This document shows, in pieces, positions 51,136 through 58,834 of a stretch of DNA of 64,000 nt; positions within the stretch are counted from its first letter, which is position 1; every line of letters starts with the position of its first letter. The stretch comes from 2-02-FULL-55-14 sp964473365 (lineage in GTDB: Bacteria > Bacteroidota > Ignavibacteria > UBA10030). The DNA lies in contig CAYYOV010000018.1 in NCBI GenBank assembly GCA_964473365.1, positions 4,587-68,586 on the forward strand. Direction: 5' to 3'. Both the position numbers and the translations under genes were made by a program. The notes below the pieces were generated by a model, which was given only the letters and a program-made list of their open reading frames with translations, was not told the origin of the DNA and made no database searches.

Positions 51136-52727
51136 GGTTCATTCAACTCCACGCGATACAGGACCGCCGGCGGCACGGCGGTGGAGACAAGGGGCCGCAA
51201 GCCGGACGGGGCCTTGGCGGGATCCAGCAAGTACTGGAACTGCGGGCGCAGACCGGCTTCCATTGGACTGTAGTACAGATATGACGCCTTCACGCGGCGA
51301 AGGGCGCTGAACAGCTCTTCCTGCGTCGTGACCGGAGGGAACATCTCCAGGGTCATGTTGAGATAGTACGCAATGTGCGGCTTGCGGGCCACCACGATCG
51401 TTCCTGGCTCGGGAGCCGGCTGGTTCGCCTCGAACCAACGGCCCACCTGCACCACTTCCGCCGGACCGGAATCGATCTGCGCACTATTGTAGGATTTGCT
51501 GCCGGCGAACTGCCACAGCACCAGCACGATCGCCGCCACGCCGCCGATCTGGACGGTGCCCCACAGGCGCCACGCCGCCAGCGAGGGCCAGGTGAGGGTA
51601 CGCAACGCCAGAACGACGTAGAGGGGCAACAGATAGAGCGAGAACCGCTCGCCGTAGAAGACGAGCAACAGCAGGCCGAAGAACGAGGCGCCAACGATAT
51701 ACAGCGCCAGCAGCCGTCGGTCGAGACGTTCGCGGAACGACAACGCGCCGCCAACAACAGCCAGCACCCCCAGCGGCCAGCCGGCCAGTTTGCCCAGGTC
51801 GCCGGCGAGGTGATCGAGGACGTTCCCCCCGATCGTCGACACGAACGCTCCTGGATCGGCGAGGATCACCTGCGACAGAGACTGGTATTGGCTCGCCGCC
51901 CCGTACCAGTACGCATCCCACCCCACCTTTCCACGTCCGAACATCTCGTACGCAATGTTGAGGTAGTTGCGATTGTAGAAGAAGCTCCCCTTCTCGACCA
52001 GCGCGTAGATCCCCCACGGCGCGATCGTCAGGAGGAAGACCCCGGCGAATACGCCAGCAGTGCGCGCGCGCTCCCTGAACGAGTGTCCGTGAGGATCGGC
52101 AACGAGGATCGCCGCTGGAATGCCCGCTAGCGCAAAGATACCGTTGTAGCGGGTGAGGTACGCCAGGCCGAACAACGTTCCCGCGATCGCTACCGACGGC
52201 CACCGACGCTCGGCGTCCTTGAACAGCGCCCACGTCGCCAACATCGTCAGTGTGAAGAAGAACATGTCCGTTCCGGCCGTGTACGAATACTGCACGAACG
52301 TCGGGTTGACGGCGACCAGCAGCACCGTCATCGCGGCCACGTCGGCCCGGACCAGCCGACGCACCGTTTCGAAAACCGCCCAGAGCACGACCGATGCCGA
52401 GAGCACCGACAACACCACGCCGGCATGGAAGAGGTCCTTCGTGATCAGGCTCGCCGCCGCGAGCACGAGCGGATACAGCGGCCCGTGAAAGTCCTCGATC
52501 GGGAGCGACCCCTGCAGAATGTGCCGGGCCTGCGGAACGTAGCTCCAGTAGAAATCCGTCTCGACGCCGTAATCGCCGACGACGTGGTACTTCAGCGCGA
52601 TCCAGAGCATCACGACGAAGTACACTGCAGCCATCGCCACCGACGCGAACCGGTGCTGGACCAGCGCCTCAGCGTAGGGCATCAGCGAGGTGGATGGAGC
52701 AATTTTCTGTTTGGTACTGCGAGCCAT
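51132..52727 (-). CDS. Polytopic GT-C-type glycosyltransferase (GT39/PMT_2-like)
   Basis: 531 residues with about ten helices. First periplasmic loop YGVETDFYWSYVPQARHILQ followed by GSLPIEDFHGPLYPLVLAA has the acidic D/E catalytic-type residues of GT39-like enzymes. Then AAMTVLLVAVNPTFVQYSYT, LAYLTRYNGIFALAGI and a C-terminal soluble region with GRWFEANQPAPEPGTIVVAR. It would use polyprenyl-phosphate sugars in the periplasm. The RGG-tailed GT4 gene begins inside its stop (51132-51135). Confidence 0.83.
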   Translation of the reverse strand: MARSTKQKIAPSTSLMPYAEALVQHRFASVAMAAVYFVVMLWIALKYHVVGDYGVETDFYWSYVPQARHILQGSLPIEDFHGPLYPLVLAAASLITKDLFHAGVVLSVLSASVVLWAVFETVRRLVRADVAAMTVLLVAVNPTFVQYSYTAGTDMFFFTLTMLATWALFKDAERRWPSVAIAGTLFGLAYLTRYNGIFALAGIPAAILVADPHGHSFRERARTAGVFAGVFLLTIAPWGIYALVEKGSFFYNRNYLNIAYEMFGRGKVGWDAYWYGAASQYQSLSQVILADPGAFVSTIGGNVLDHLAGDLGKLAGWPLGVLAVVGGALSFRERLDRRLLALYIVGASFFGLLLLVFYGERFSLYLLPLYVVLALRTLTWPSLAAWRLWGTVQIGGVAAIVLVLWQFAGSKSYNSAQIDSGPAEVVQVGRWFEANQPAPEPGTIVVARKPHIAYYLNMTLEMFPPVTTQEELFSALRRVKASYLYYSPMEAGLRPQFQYLLDPAKAPSGLRPLVSTAVPPAVLYRVELNEP

Positions 52728-52734
52728 TTATTGG

Positions 52735-52925
52735 ACAAAAAATGAGAAATGCGAAGAGACAAATATGAAACACGATCCAAGCACGAAACTCGAAATCCGA
52801 ATCCCCATACTCTGCGCCCTGTACTCTTTACTTCATACTCTACCCCAATTCCTCATACCCTATACCCTCTACCCCATACCCACTACCTCACTACCTCATT
52901 ACCTCATTACCTCACTTCCTCATTT
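52735..52925 (-). repeat. Composite degenerate repeat: GAAATCCGAA part plus CCTATACCCTCTACC part
   Basis: Part 1 (~52745-52803) contains ATGAGAAATGCGAAG, then CACGAAACTCGAAATCCGAA, the same motif as the element after rsmA. Part 2 (~52804-52925) is a C/T-rich array: CCCATACTCTGCGCCCTGTA, then CCCTATACCCTCTACCCCAT, then CTACCTCACTACCTCATTAC. It fills the whole 200-base spacer between two minus-strand genes. Confidence 0.75.
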
Positions 52926-52927
52926 CT

Positions 52928-53827
52928 TCACTCCCCCACCACCCCGATCCCCAACATCCTATCCCCGCAAACGCCGAACGTCTTTGTCAGGACGTAATTC
53001 GGATAGTGCAGGCTTTTCTTGATCAACTTCTCAGCGAACGAACCGCGCAGCGTGATCATACGTGGCGGACGGATGCGCTGGACGATCCGCCGGGTCCCGC
53101 AGCCTGAGTCCTGGAGGATCCGATCCAACGTGGCCGGCAGGAACTCGTTCACATGGTACGGCGGCATGGGCATCTTTTTTCGAGTGCGGAGCATGCGATA
53201 CCCCGCCACCGCCAGACGTCCGGTCAGCGAATTGAACATGGCCGGCACTTCAACCGCTACGACCCCGCCGGGCTTCAGCATGCGGACCGCCTTCCGGAGC
53301 ATCGCCAGCGGTTCCACAAGATGTTCGAGCACGTCCCCCATAAAGATCACGTCAAACGCGGCCGGCCGTTCGGGCAGCTGCTCGATCGAGCTCTGAACGA
53401 CGTCCAGTCCGAATTTCTCCCGGCAGACCTTCGCGCCAAGGGCTGCGTACTCGATGCCGCTGACTGCATATCCACTTCGGCGGGCGTAGTCGAGAAAGTA
53501 GCCCATGCCGCAGCCGATCTCGAAGAACGCTCCCGCCGGACGATACTTCCGGATCCAACCCAGGATCTCGGGGAACTTCACCGACCCCTGTTGCGCGGCC
53601 GTCTCGTAATCGGTCGACGCATGCGCGCCGCAATCGGCTCCGTCGTGCAGAAAGTACTCGTCGCTGTAGAGCTGCGCGAGCTGCGCTTCCGTCGGTCGGG
53701 GACTCAGGTAGACGAATCCGCAGGCGGAGCATTCCTGCGCAACGAACCGATCGCCGCGGAATTCGTAGAAGATCGGAAATTCGACCGATTCGCTGCTGGT
53801 ACAAAGCGGGCACGTCGCTGAAACCAT
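52928..53827 (-). CDS. Zn-ribbon-fused class I SAM methyltransferase
   Basis: 299 residues. The N-terminus has two CxxC knuckles, CPLC (~6-9) and CSAC (~33-36), plus SPRPTEAQLAQLYSDEYF, the layout of methyltransferases that modify sugar nucleotides (N-terminal zinc-binding, methyltransferase type 11/12). SAM motif: FFEIGCGMGYFLDYARRSGY; FDVIFMGDVLEHLVEP follows. A C-terminal hydrophobic/basic part (LRGSFAEKLIKKSLHYPN) completes it. It probably C- or O-methylates a nucleotide sugar for the polymer. It starts 6 bases from the GT9 stop. Confidence 0.86.
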   Translation of the reverse strand: MVSATCPLCTSSESVEFPIFYEFRGDRFVAQECSACGFVYLSPRPTEAQLAQLYSDEYFLHDGADCGAHASTDYETAAQQGSVKFPEILGWIRKYRPAGAFFEIGCGMGYFLDYARRSGYAVSGIEYAALGAKVCREKFGLDVVQSSIEQLPERPAAFDVIFMGDVLEHLVEPLAMLRKAVRMLKPGGVVAVEVPAMFNSLTGRLAVAGYRMLRTRKKMPMPPYHVNEFLPATLDRILQDSGCGTRRIVQRIRPPRMITLRGSFAEKLIKKSLHYPNYVLTKTFGVCGDRMLGIGVVGE

Positions 53828-53833
53828 GGCAAG

Positions 53834-54934
53834 TCAGCGGGCCAGCTGTCGGAGGCAGGCGTCGACCACATCGTGCACGTTGAGATGCTCCATGCAGCGG
53901 TAGTCGCGGTTGATGCAGGTGGGGCGATAGAAGCACTGACAAGGCTTGGACGGCTCGAGCACCTCGCCCAATCCATACAGCTCGAACTCGTACTTGTTGA
54001 AGATATTGTTGAACAGGACGATCCGTTTGCCCAGACCGATCGTAAAGTGCATAGCCATCGTCACGCCGGTCACGACGAGGTCGCACGCTTCGACGAGCGA
54101 CATGAACTGATCGAGCGGAAAATGGCCAAAGTACTTCGCCCCGGACTTCCGGGCAAGCGTCAGGTTCTTGATGTGCTCCTGCTCGCCGCCGAGGAGAACG
54201 ACCTCGTACCCTTTCTTCTTGAGTGCGCGTGCAAGCGCCACCCAGCGGTCGTCGGCCCAGAGCCGCGATGTCCAGCGACCGCCGCAGCCGGTGTTCAGTC
54301 CCACGACCTTCTTCTTGCGATTCACCTTCCACGGCCGCGCCGGCTTCGGAGGAGGGTTCAGAAGATACTTCTCCCCCGCGAATACGAAGCCACAGATCTC
54401 GAAGATCTCCTGCGGGTACGATTTCCGGTTCGCCTGGCTGACATCGTTGAACAGGCCGGTGAGATACTTCGCCTGCGCTTCCGGATTCGCCGGGGCGATG
54501 ATCCCATCCTTCAGAATGAAGCCCTTCTTCTCTTTCGCCGTGATCTGGGCGGCGAGAGCGGAGGCATCACGATCCTTGTCGAGGTTCAGCAGCAGGTCGA
54601 ACGGACGCGAGCGCAGCGCGACGACCGATGCGAGGGTGTACGGGAGCGCCTCGTCGACGAGCGGCGGAAGAACTTCAGGTGAGGCGGTGAGCCAGGAAAT
54701 GTACGCTCCCGGATACGCCTCGCGCAGCTTCGTGAGCAGAGGCGTCGTGCGGATCACGTCACCGAGCGCCCCCAGCTTGATGATGAGAATGCGGGTGCGT
54801 ACCCGATCGTAGTGCGGACAGACGGCGCCGCGCTCGTCCACGCAATGCGCGCCGTACTCCTTGTGAGGACGGCACGGTACGTCACCGCGAAAGTGGCGAC
54901 AGTCGGTCTTGAGGTCGTAACGGGGCAGGGCCAC
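53834..54934 (-). CDS. Family 9 glycosyltransferase (heptosyltransferase-like) with Cys-rich N-terminal extension
   Basis: 366 residues from GTG 54934. GT9 core from RTRILIIKLGALGDVIRTTP, through NTGCGGRWTSRLWADDRW, EVVLLGGEQEHIKNL and LVEACDLVVTGVTMAMHF to the ADP-heptose-like site NNIFNKYEFELYG. It has an extra N-terminal ~45 residues with four Cys (CRHFRGDVPCR ... HCV ... CPHY), perhaps a metal site, and a second Cys cluster near the C-terminus (CQCFYRPTCI ... CMEH). GT9 enzymes build lipopolysaccharide inner core, so this anchors the locus to LPS. Confidence 0.88.
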   Translation of the reverse strand: MALPRYDLKTDCRHFRGDVPCRPHKEYGAHCVDERGAVCPHYDRVRTRILIIKLGALGDVIRTTPLLTKLREAYPGAYISWLTASPEVLPPLVDEALPYTLASVVALRSRPFDLLLNLDKDRDASALAAQITAKEKKGFILKDGIIAPANPEAQAKYLTGLFNDVSQANRKSYPQEIFEICGFVFAGEKYLLNPPPKPARPWKVNRKKKVVGLNTGCGGRWTSRLWADDRWVALARALKKKGYEVVLLGGEQEHIKNLTLARKSGAKYFGHFPLDQFMSLVEACDLVVTGVTMAMHFTIGLGKRIVLFNNIFNKYEFELYGLGEVLEPSKPCQCFYRPTCINRDYRCMEHLNVHDVVDACLRQLAR

Positions 54935-54958
54935 GTAAAGAGCAAGAGTATCAGTGGT

Positions 54959-55081
54959 AGTAGGCAGTAAGCAGGAGCAGGCAGGTAGAAGGCAGATTGA
55001 GTTCAGGGGGCAAGATCACACGTTCATTGTTCAACGACTTGAACCTGACCGCACCTGAGAGTACCTGCCTACTGCCTACTT
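54959..55081 (-). repeat. Inverted-repeat element, copy C
   Basis: Left arm AGTAGGCAGTAAGCAGG, then CAGGCAGGTAGAAGGCAGA; right arm GACCGCACCTGAGAGTACCT, then GCCTACTGCCTACTT. The centre (TTCATTGTTCAACGACTTGAA) is partly palindromic. Arms are long enough for a ~120-base hairpin. Between the GT2 gene stop (55121) and the GT9 gene start. Confidence 0.85.
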
Positions 55082-55120
55082 CCCTGGGCCCTATTCGCGA
55101 TTAGCTTCTCGCCAAGAAGG

Positions 55121-56077
55121 CTACTTCAGGATCTCTTTGATGGAGTACGTGTCCTCGTCCTTCTCGTGCCGCGACATCATCTCGCCCAGCAGGCCGATCG
55201 AAATGAACTGCACGCCGACGATGATGAGCAGAAAGCCGAGCATGAACAAGGGACGATTGCTGAGTGACGTAAGGCCCAGGAACCATTCGACCGAGAGCCA
55301 CCCGTCGATGAGCGTGCCGATCGCCAGCGAGATGATGCCCCAGATACCGAACAGGTGGAGCGGACGCCGGATGTAGCGTGTCGTGAAGAGCACGGTCAGC
55401 AGGTCGAGGAACCCGTAGAAGAACCGGTTCAGGCCGAACTTCGTCCGGCCAAACTTTCGGGGGTGGTGCTGAACGATCTTTTCGGTCACGCGGAAGCCGG
55501 ACCAGTGTGCCAGCGCCGGAATGTAGCGGTGCAGCTCACCATAGACGTGCACGCTTTTCGCCACATCGCGCCGGTACGCCTTGAGCCCGCAGTTGAAATC
55601 GTGGATGTCGATACCGGTCATCTTACCCGTCACGAAATTGAAAAACTTCGACGGGATCGTCTTCGAGATGGGGTCGAAACGTTTTTTCTTCCATCCGGAG
55701 ACCAGATCGTACTTCTCTCCCATCGCATCGATCAGGCCGGGGATCTCGTCGGGATCGTCCTGAAGGTCCGCATCCATCGTCACGATGAATTCCCCCTGTG
55801 CTTCGCGGAATCCAACCGACAGGGCGGCTGATTTCCCGAAATTTCGCCGAAAGCGTATGGCCTTTACGTTGGGGTCGGCCGCGTGAAGCTCTTTCAGAAC
55901 CTTGAATGACCCGTCTGTGCTTCCGTCGTCGATGAAGACGAGTTCGTACGTCGACCCCGTCTTGGCGAAGACGGCCTTCAGACGCTGGTAGAGTTCCCGG
56001 AGCGATTCCTCTTCATTCAGAAGCGGGATCACTACGGAAACTCGGGGCTCCTTCGATCGTTTTGGCACTTTAGCCAT
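55121..56077 (-). CDS. Family 2 glycosyltransferase with C-terminal membrane helices (GtrB/ArnC-type)
   Basis: 318 residues. VSVVIPLLNEEESLRELY, ELVFIDDGSTDGSFKVLKEL, RFRRNFGKSAALSVGFREA and MDADLQDDPDEIP (DxD) form the GT-A core; FNCGLKAYRRDVAKSV precedes two C-terminal helices (HLFGIWGIISLAIGTLI and MLGFLLIIVGVQFISIGLL). This is the undecaprenyl-phosphate glucosyl/4-amino-arabinosyl transferase type. It makes a lipid-linked monosaccharide used by GT-C proteins in the periplasm. First gene of the minus-strand locus; divergent from rsmA. Confidence 0.92.
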   Translation of the reverse strand: MAKVPKRSKEPRVSVVIPLLNEEESLRELYQRLKAVFAKTGSTYELVFIDDGSTDGSFKVLKELHAADPNVKAIRFRRNFGKSAALSVGFREAQGEFIVTMDADLQDDPDEIPGLIDAMGEKYDLVSGWKKKRFDPISKTIPSKFFNFVTGKMTGIDIHDFNCGLKAYRRDVAKSVHVYGELHRYIPALAHWSGFRVTEKIVQHHPRKFGRTKFGLNRFFYGFLDLLTVLFTTRYIRRPLHLFGIWGIISLAIGTLIDGWLSVEWFLGLTSLSNRPLFMLGFLLIIVGVQFISIGLLGEMMSRHEKDEDTYSIKEILK

Positions 56078-56204
56078 ACGTCGAAAATGCGGCGAAATTG
56101 AGGGAGATGCAATACGCGGAGCCTACGGAATGAGGGTTTTGGTGTGTAAATTAGCTGGATTCCATGCGGGGAGCTTGGAGCACGAGGAAGCATCTGTGGT
56201 GGTG

Positions 56205-56325
56205 AATAGTGAATAGTAAATGGTAAATAGGAAGGCGGTATCCCAGGAGATCCTTTCCTGCGTCGTAAGAATCGCAGACCTCGGACCCCCGCTTCCGTCT
56301 CCATACTCAATACTGCCGACTCCCT
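56205..56325. repeat. Degenerate repeat in the divergent spacer before rsmA
   Basis: GGTGAATAGTGAATAGTAAA, then TGGTAAATAGG at one end and CCATACTCAATACTGCCGAC, then TCCCTACCCC at the other, roughly complementary in style (GTGAATAG versus CTCAATAC). It occupies most of the spacer between the divergent GT2 and rsmA genes. Confidence 0.5.
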
Positions 56326-56332
56326 ACCCCTC

Positions 56333-57118
56333 TTGATCTCCCCCAGAAAACATCTCGGCCAAAACTTCCTGCAGGATCCCAACATCCTCCGGAAGATCGT
56401 CGAGTCGCTCGAGCTCCGGCCGGACGACACGGTCGTAGAGATCGGGCCGGGGCCCGGGGCGCTGACGCGCCTCCTGGCCGGTGCGTGTCGACTGACGGCC
56501 GTGGAGGTCGACGACCGTGCGATCGAGCGGTTGCGCGAGGAGCTTGGCGATCGCGCCACGATCGTAGAAGCCGACATCCTCACGATCGAAGCCAAAGCAC
56601 TCCTGTCCGGAGCGGGTCTCCTGCGGGTTGTCGGCAACATTCCCTACTACATCACGAGCGACATTCTGTTCTGGGTCATCGACCAGCGGGCGTCGATCAG
56701 CGACGCGACGCTCATGATGCAGGACGAAGTGGCCGCCCGGCTCGTGGCCGAGCCGCGGACGAAGGCGTACGGGATCCTTTCGGTCTTTGCCCAGCATTAC
56801 GGCCGCCCCCGGCGCCTGTTCGGCGTGTCGCGCAACTGCTTTTATCCCCGTCCCGACGTCGACTCGGCCGTCATCCGGCTGGACCTCCGACGCGATCTTC
56901 CCCAGGTCGACGATACGCTCTTTCGAACGATCGTGCGCGGAACATTCGGCAAACGTCGAAAGACGATCCGGAACGGTCTCTCATATGCCGGCGTCGCCAG
57001 GGAGATCGTGGCCGATCTTGGTCCTGTAGCCGACCGGCGGCCGGAAGAATTGCGTCCCGAAGATTTCGTTCGCCTCACCGAGGAAGTTCAACGAAGAAAG
57101 TCTATTTTGGAAAGTTAA
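56333..57118 (+). CDS. rsmA: 16S rRNA dimethyladenosine transferase RsmA (KsgA)
   Basis: 261 residues from TTG 56333 (no ATG fits). RKHLGQNFLQDPNILRKIVE is the family N-terminus; motif I VVEIGPGPGALTRLLA, motif IV VGNIPYYITSDILFWVI (NxPY), DEVAARLVAEP and RNCFYPRPDVDSAVI follow. It methylates A1518/A1519 in 16S rRNA at the small-subunit maturation step. A TCGAAATCC-type repeat begins just after the TAA. It is unlinked to the polysaccharide locus. Confidence 0.95.
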   Translation: MISPRKHLGQNFLQDPNILRKIVESLELRPDDTVVEIGPGPGALTRLLAGACRLTAVEVDDRAIERLREELGDRATIVEADILTIEAKALLSGAGLLRVVGNIPYYITSDILFWVIDQRASISDATLMMQDEVAARLVAEPRTKAYGILSVFAQHYGRPRRLFGVSRNCFYPRPDVDSAVIRLDLRRDLPQVDDTLFRTIVRGTFGKRRKTIRNGLSYAGVAREIVADLGPVADRRPEELRPEDFVRLTEEVQRRKSILES

Positions 57119-57131
57119 AGGGACTGCACCA

Positions 57132-57255
57132 CGCACGAATGTCGAAATCCGAAGGAAGCTCGAAGACCAAAGCTCGAACTGCATAGATGTATCCTTCGAG
57201 TTTCGATATTCTGATTTGTTTCGGATTTCGAACTTCGGATTTCGATTTTCCCCCA
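57132..57255 (+). repeat. TCGAAATCCGAA-type imperfect inverted repeat after rsmA
   Basis: Left arm AATGTCGAAATCCGAAGGAA, then GCTCGAAG; right arm CTTCGAGTTTCGATATTCTG and TTTCGGATTTCGAACTTCGG, then ATTTCGATTTTCC. The arms are complementary (TCGAAATCCGAAG / CTTCGGATTTCGA). It fills the rsmA-mgtE spacer, both plus-strand. Same family as parts of 48541-48645, 52745-52803 and 59757-59905. Confidence 0.75.
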
Positions 57256-57276
57256 TAGGCCTCCCCGGAGCCTTCT

Positions 57277-58680
57277 ATGACCGACCCTGAGACCGAGAAC
57301 CTGTCCGCTGATCCCGATCAGCCAAAGTCGACGCTCGAGGTTGACGACGAGCTCCTCCGCGATCTCGAAGATCTTGTCAAGTCGCGGTCGGACTATCTCG
57401 TCCTGAACATCATTCAGGACCTCGACCCGGGCGATATCGGACACATCCTCAATCGGCTGGAGATGGAGGATGCCCTCTACGTCTTCGGGATGTTGACGAA
57501 TGAGGTCGCCTCCGCGGCTGTCCTCGACCTCGACGAGCCGACCCGCGAGTACATTCTGGCCAACCTCGGACAGGAACGCCTGACCGAGATCGTCGGCGAG
57601 ATGGCCTCGGACGATGCCGCTGACGTCGTGGGAGAGCTGTCGGACGAAAAAGCCGAAAGCGTCCTCGAAACGATGGACGTCGAGGATTCCTCGCAGGTTG
57701 AAGAGCTCCTCCGGTACGACGAAAACACCGCCGGCGGTCTGATGGCCAAAGAAATGGCCGTCGTCGGAAAGAATGACACCGTCAAGATGGCCATCCGTGT
57801 CGTCCGACGTTTGGCGAAGGAGCAGATGCATATCTATAACGTCTACGTCGTCGATGAGAACGGCGTCTTCGCCGGGGCCGTGAACCTGCCTGACCTCCTG
57901 CTGCATACGCCCAACAAGCGGATGCACAAGATCATGGACCCCGACTACAAGCACGTGACGCCCGACGTCGATCAGGAAGAAGTAGCGCGCATCTTTTCCA
58001 AATACGACATCGTGTCGCTTCCCGTCACGGATACGGCCGGCAAATTGCTCGGACGGATCACGATCGACGACGTCGTCGACGTGTTGAAAGAAGAGCATGA
58101 CGAAGACGTAGCCCGCATGGCCGGTACCGACAGCGTCGCCGTTGGCCAGCGCTCGCCCGTGCGGATGGCGTTCATGCGCCTGCCGTGGGTGATGATGACC
58201 CTCCTCCTGCAGCTCATCGCCGGCGTCGTCGTCCACGTGTTCGACCGCACGCTCTCGCAGATCATCCTGCTCGCGTCGTTCATGCCGATCATCTCGGCCA
58301 TCTCGGGCAACACCGGTCTACAGTCGGCGGCTATGATCGTCCGCGGCATTGCGACCGGACAGGTCGATACGACCCGCTGGTGGATCCCGATGCGCCGCCA
58401 GGTCATCGTGACGCTGATCATTGGAACCGCGTGCGGGCTCGTGCTCGGCACGATCGCCGGATTCTGGCACGGCACGTTCCTCTTCGGGGCCGTGGTGGGA
58501 ACGTCAATGTTCATCTCGATCAATTTTTCGGGGATGGTCGGCACCGCCACGCCGATGATCTCGCATTCGCTCGGATTCGACCCCGCCATCACGGCCGGAC
58601 CGTTCGAGACAGCGTTCCAGGATATCATCGGTATCACAGTGTTCCTCTCGCTGGCGACGGCGATGCTGCAATGGCTATGA
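57277..58680 (+). CDS. mgtE: MgtE-family magnesium transporter
   Basis: 467 residues. N-terminal superhelical domain (LEDLVKSRSDYLVLNIIQDL; VVGELSDEKAESVLETMDVE), then a CBS pair (GGLMAKEMAVVGKNDTVKMA; KIMDPDYKHVTPDVDQEEVA; RITIDDVVDVLKEEHDEDVA), then five membrane helices with the ion-path motif FMPIISAISGNTGLQSAAMI and TPMISHSLGFDPAITAGPFE. The acidic cytoplasmic domains sense Mg2+ and gate the channel. No riboswitch (M-box) is recognisable upstream; the spacer is filled by a repeat element instead. A co-directional inverted-repeat element begins 8 bases after its stop. Confidence 0.95.
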   Translation: MTDPETENLSADPDQPKSTLEVDDELLRDLEDLVKSRSDYLVLNIIQDLDPGDIGHILNRLEMEDALYVFGMLTNEVASAAVLDLDEPTREYILANLGQERLTEIVGEMASDDAADVVGELSDEKAESVLETMDVEDSSQVEELLRYDENTAGGLMAKEMAVVGKNDTVKMAIRVVRRLAKEQMHIYNVYVVDENGVFAGAVNLPDLLLHTPNKRMHKIMDPDYKHVTPDVDQEEVARIFSKYDIVSLPVTDTAGKLLGRITIDDVVDVLKEEHDEDVARMAGTDSVAVGQRSPVRMAFMRLPWVMMTLLLQLIAGVVVHVFDRTLSQIILLASFMPIISAISGNTGLQSAAMIVRGIATGQVDTTRWWIPMRRQVIVTLIIGTACGLVLGTIAGFWHGTFLFGAVVGTSMFISINFSGMVGTATPMISHSLGFDPAITAGPFETAFQDIIGITVFLSLATAMLQWL

Positions 58681-58687
58681 AGACCCC

Positions 58688-58812
58688 AAGTAAGCAGTAG
58701 GCAGGTACACTCGGGCCCCGTCAGGCGAAAGTCTCGGGACCAAGATCAACGGTTTCTTGTCATAGGATTTCAGCCTGCCCATAACCTGACGGCACCTGCA
58801 TACTGCCTACTT
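58688..58812 (+). repeat. Inverted-repeat element, copy B
   Basis: Left arm AAGTAAGCAGTAGGCAGGTA, right arm CACCTGCATACTGCCTACTT. Interior GTCAGGC / GCCTGCC and AACCTGACGG pair across a centre with GACCAAGATCAACGG / TTCTTGTCATAGG. 125 bases, 8 bases after the mgtE stop, ending 22 bases before the PAP2 start. Best-preserved ends of the five copies. Confidence 0.88.
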
Positions 58813-58834
58813 TTCTTGTACCTCACGTCATCTC

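Noticed and set aside
52804..52925. CRISPR array or telomere-like repeat
   Set aside because: Units are irregular, 7-9 bases, with no unique spacers of constant length and no cas gene nearby.
57119..57276. M-box magnesium riboswitch upstream of mgtE
   Set aside because: The spacer is filled by a TCGAAATCCGAA inverted repeat; no conserved M-box helices could be seen.
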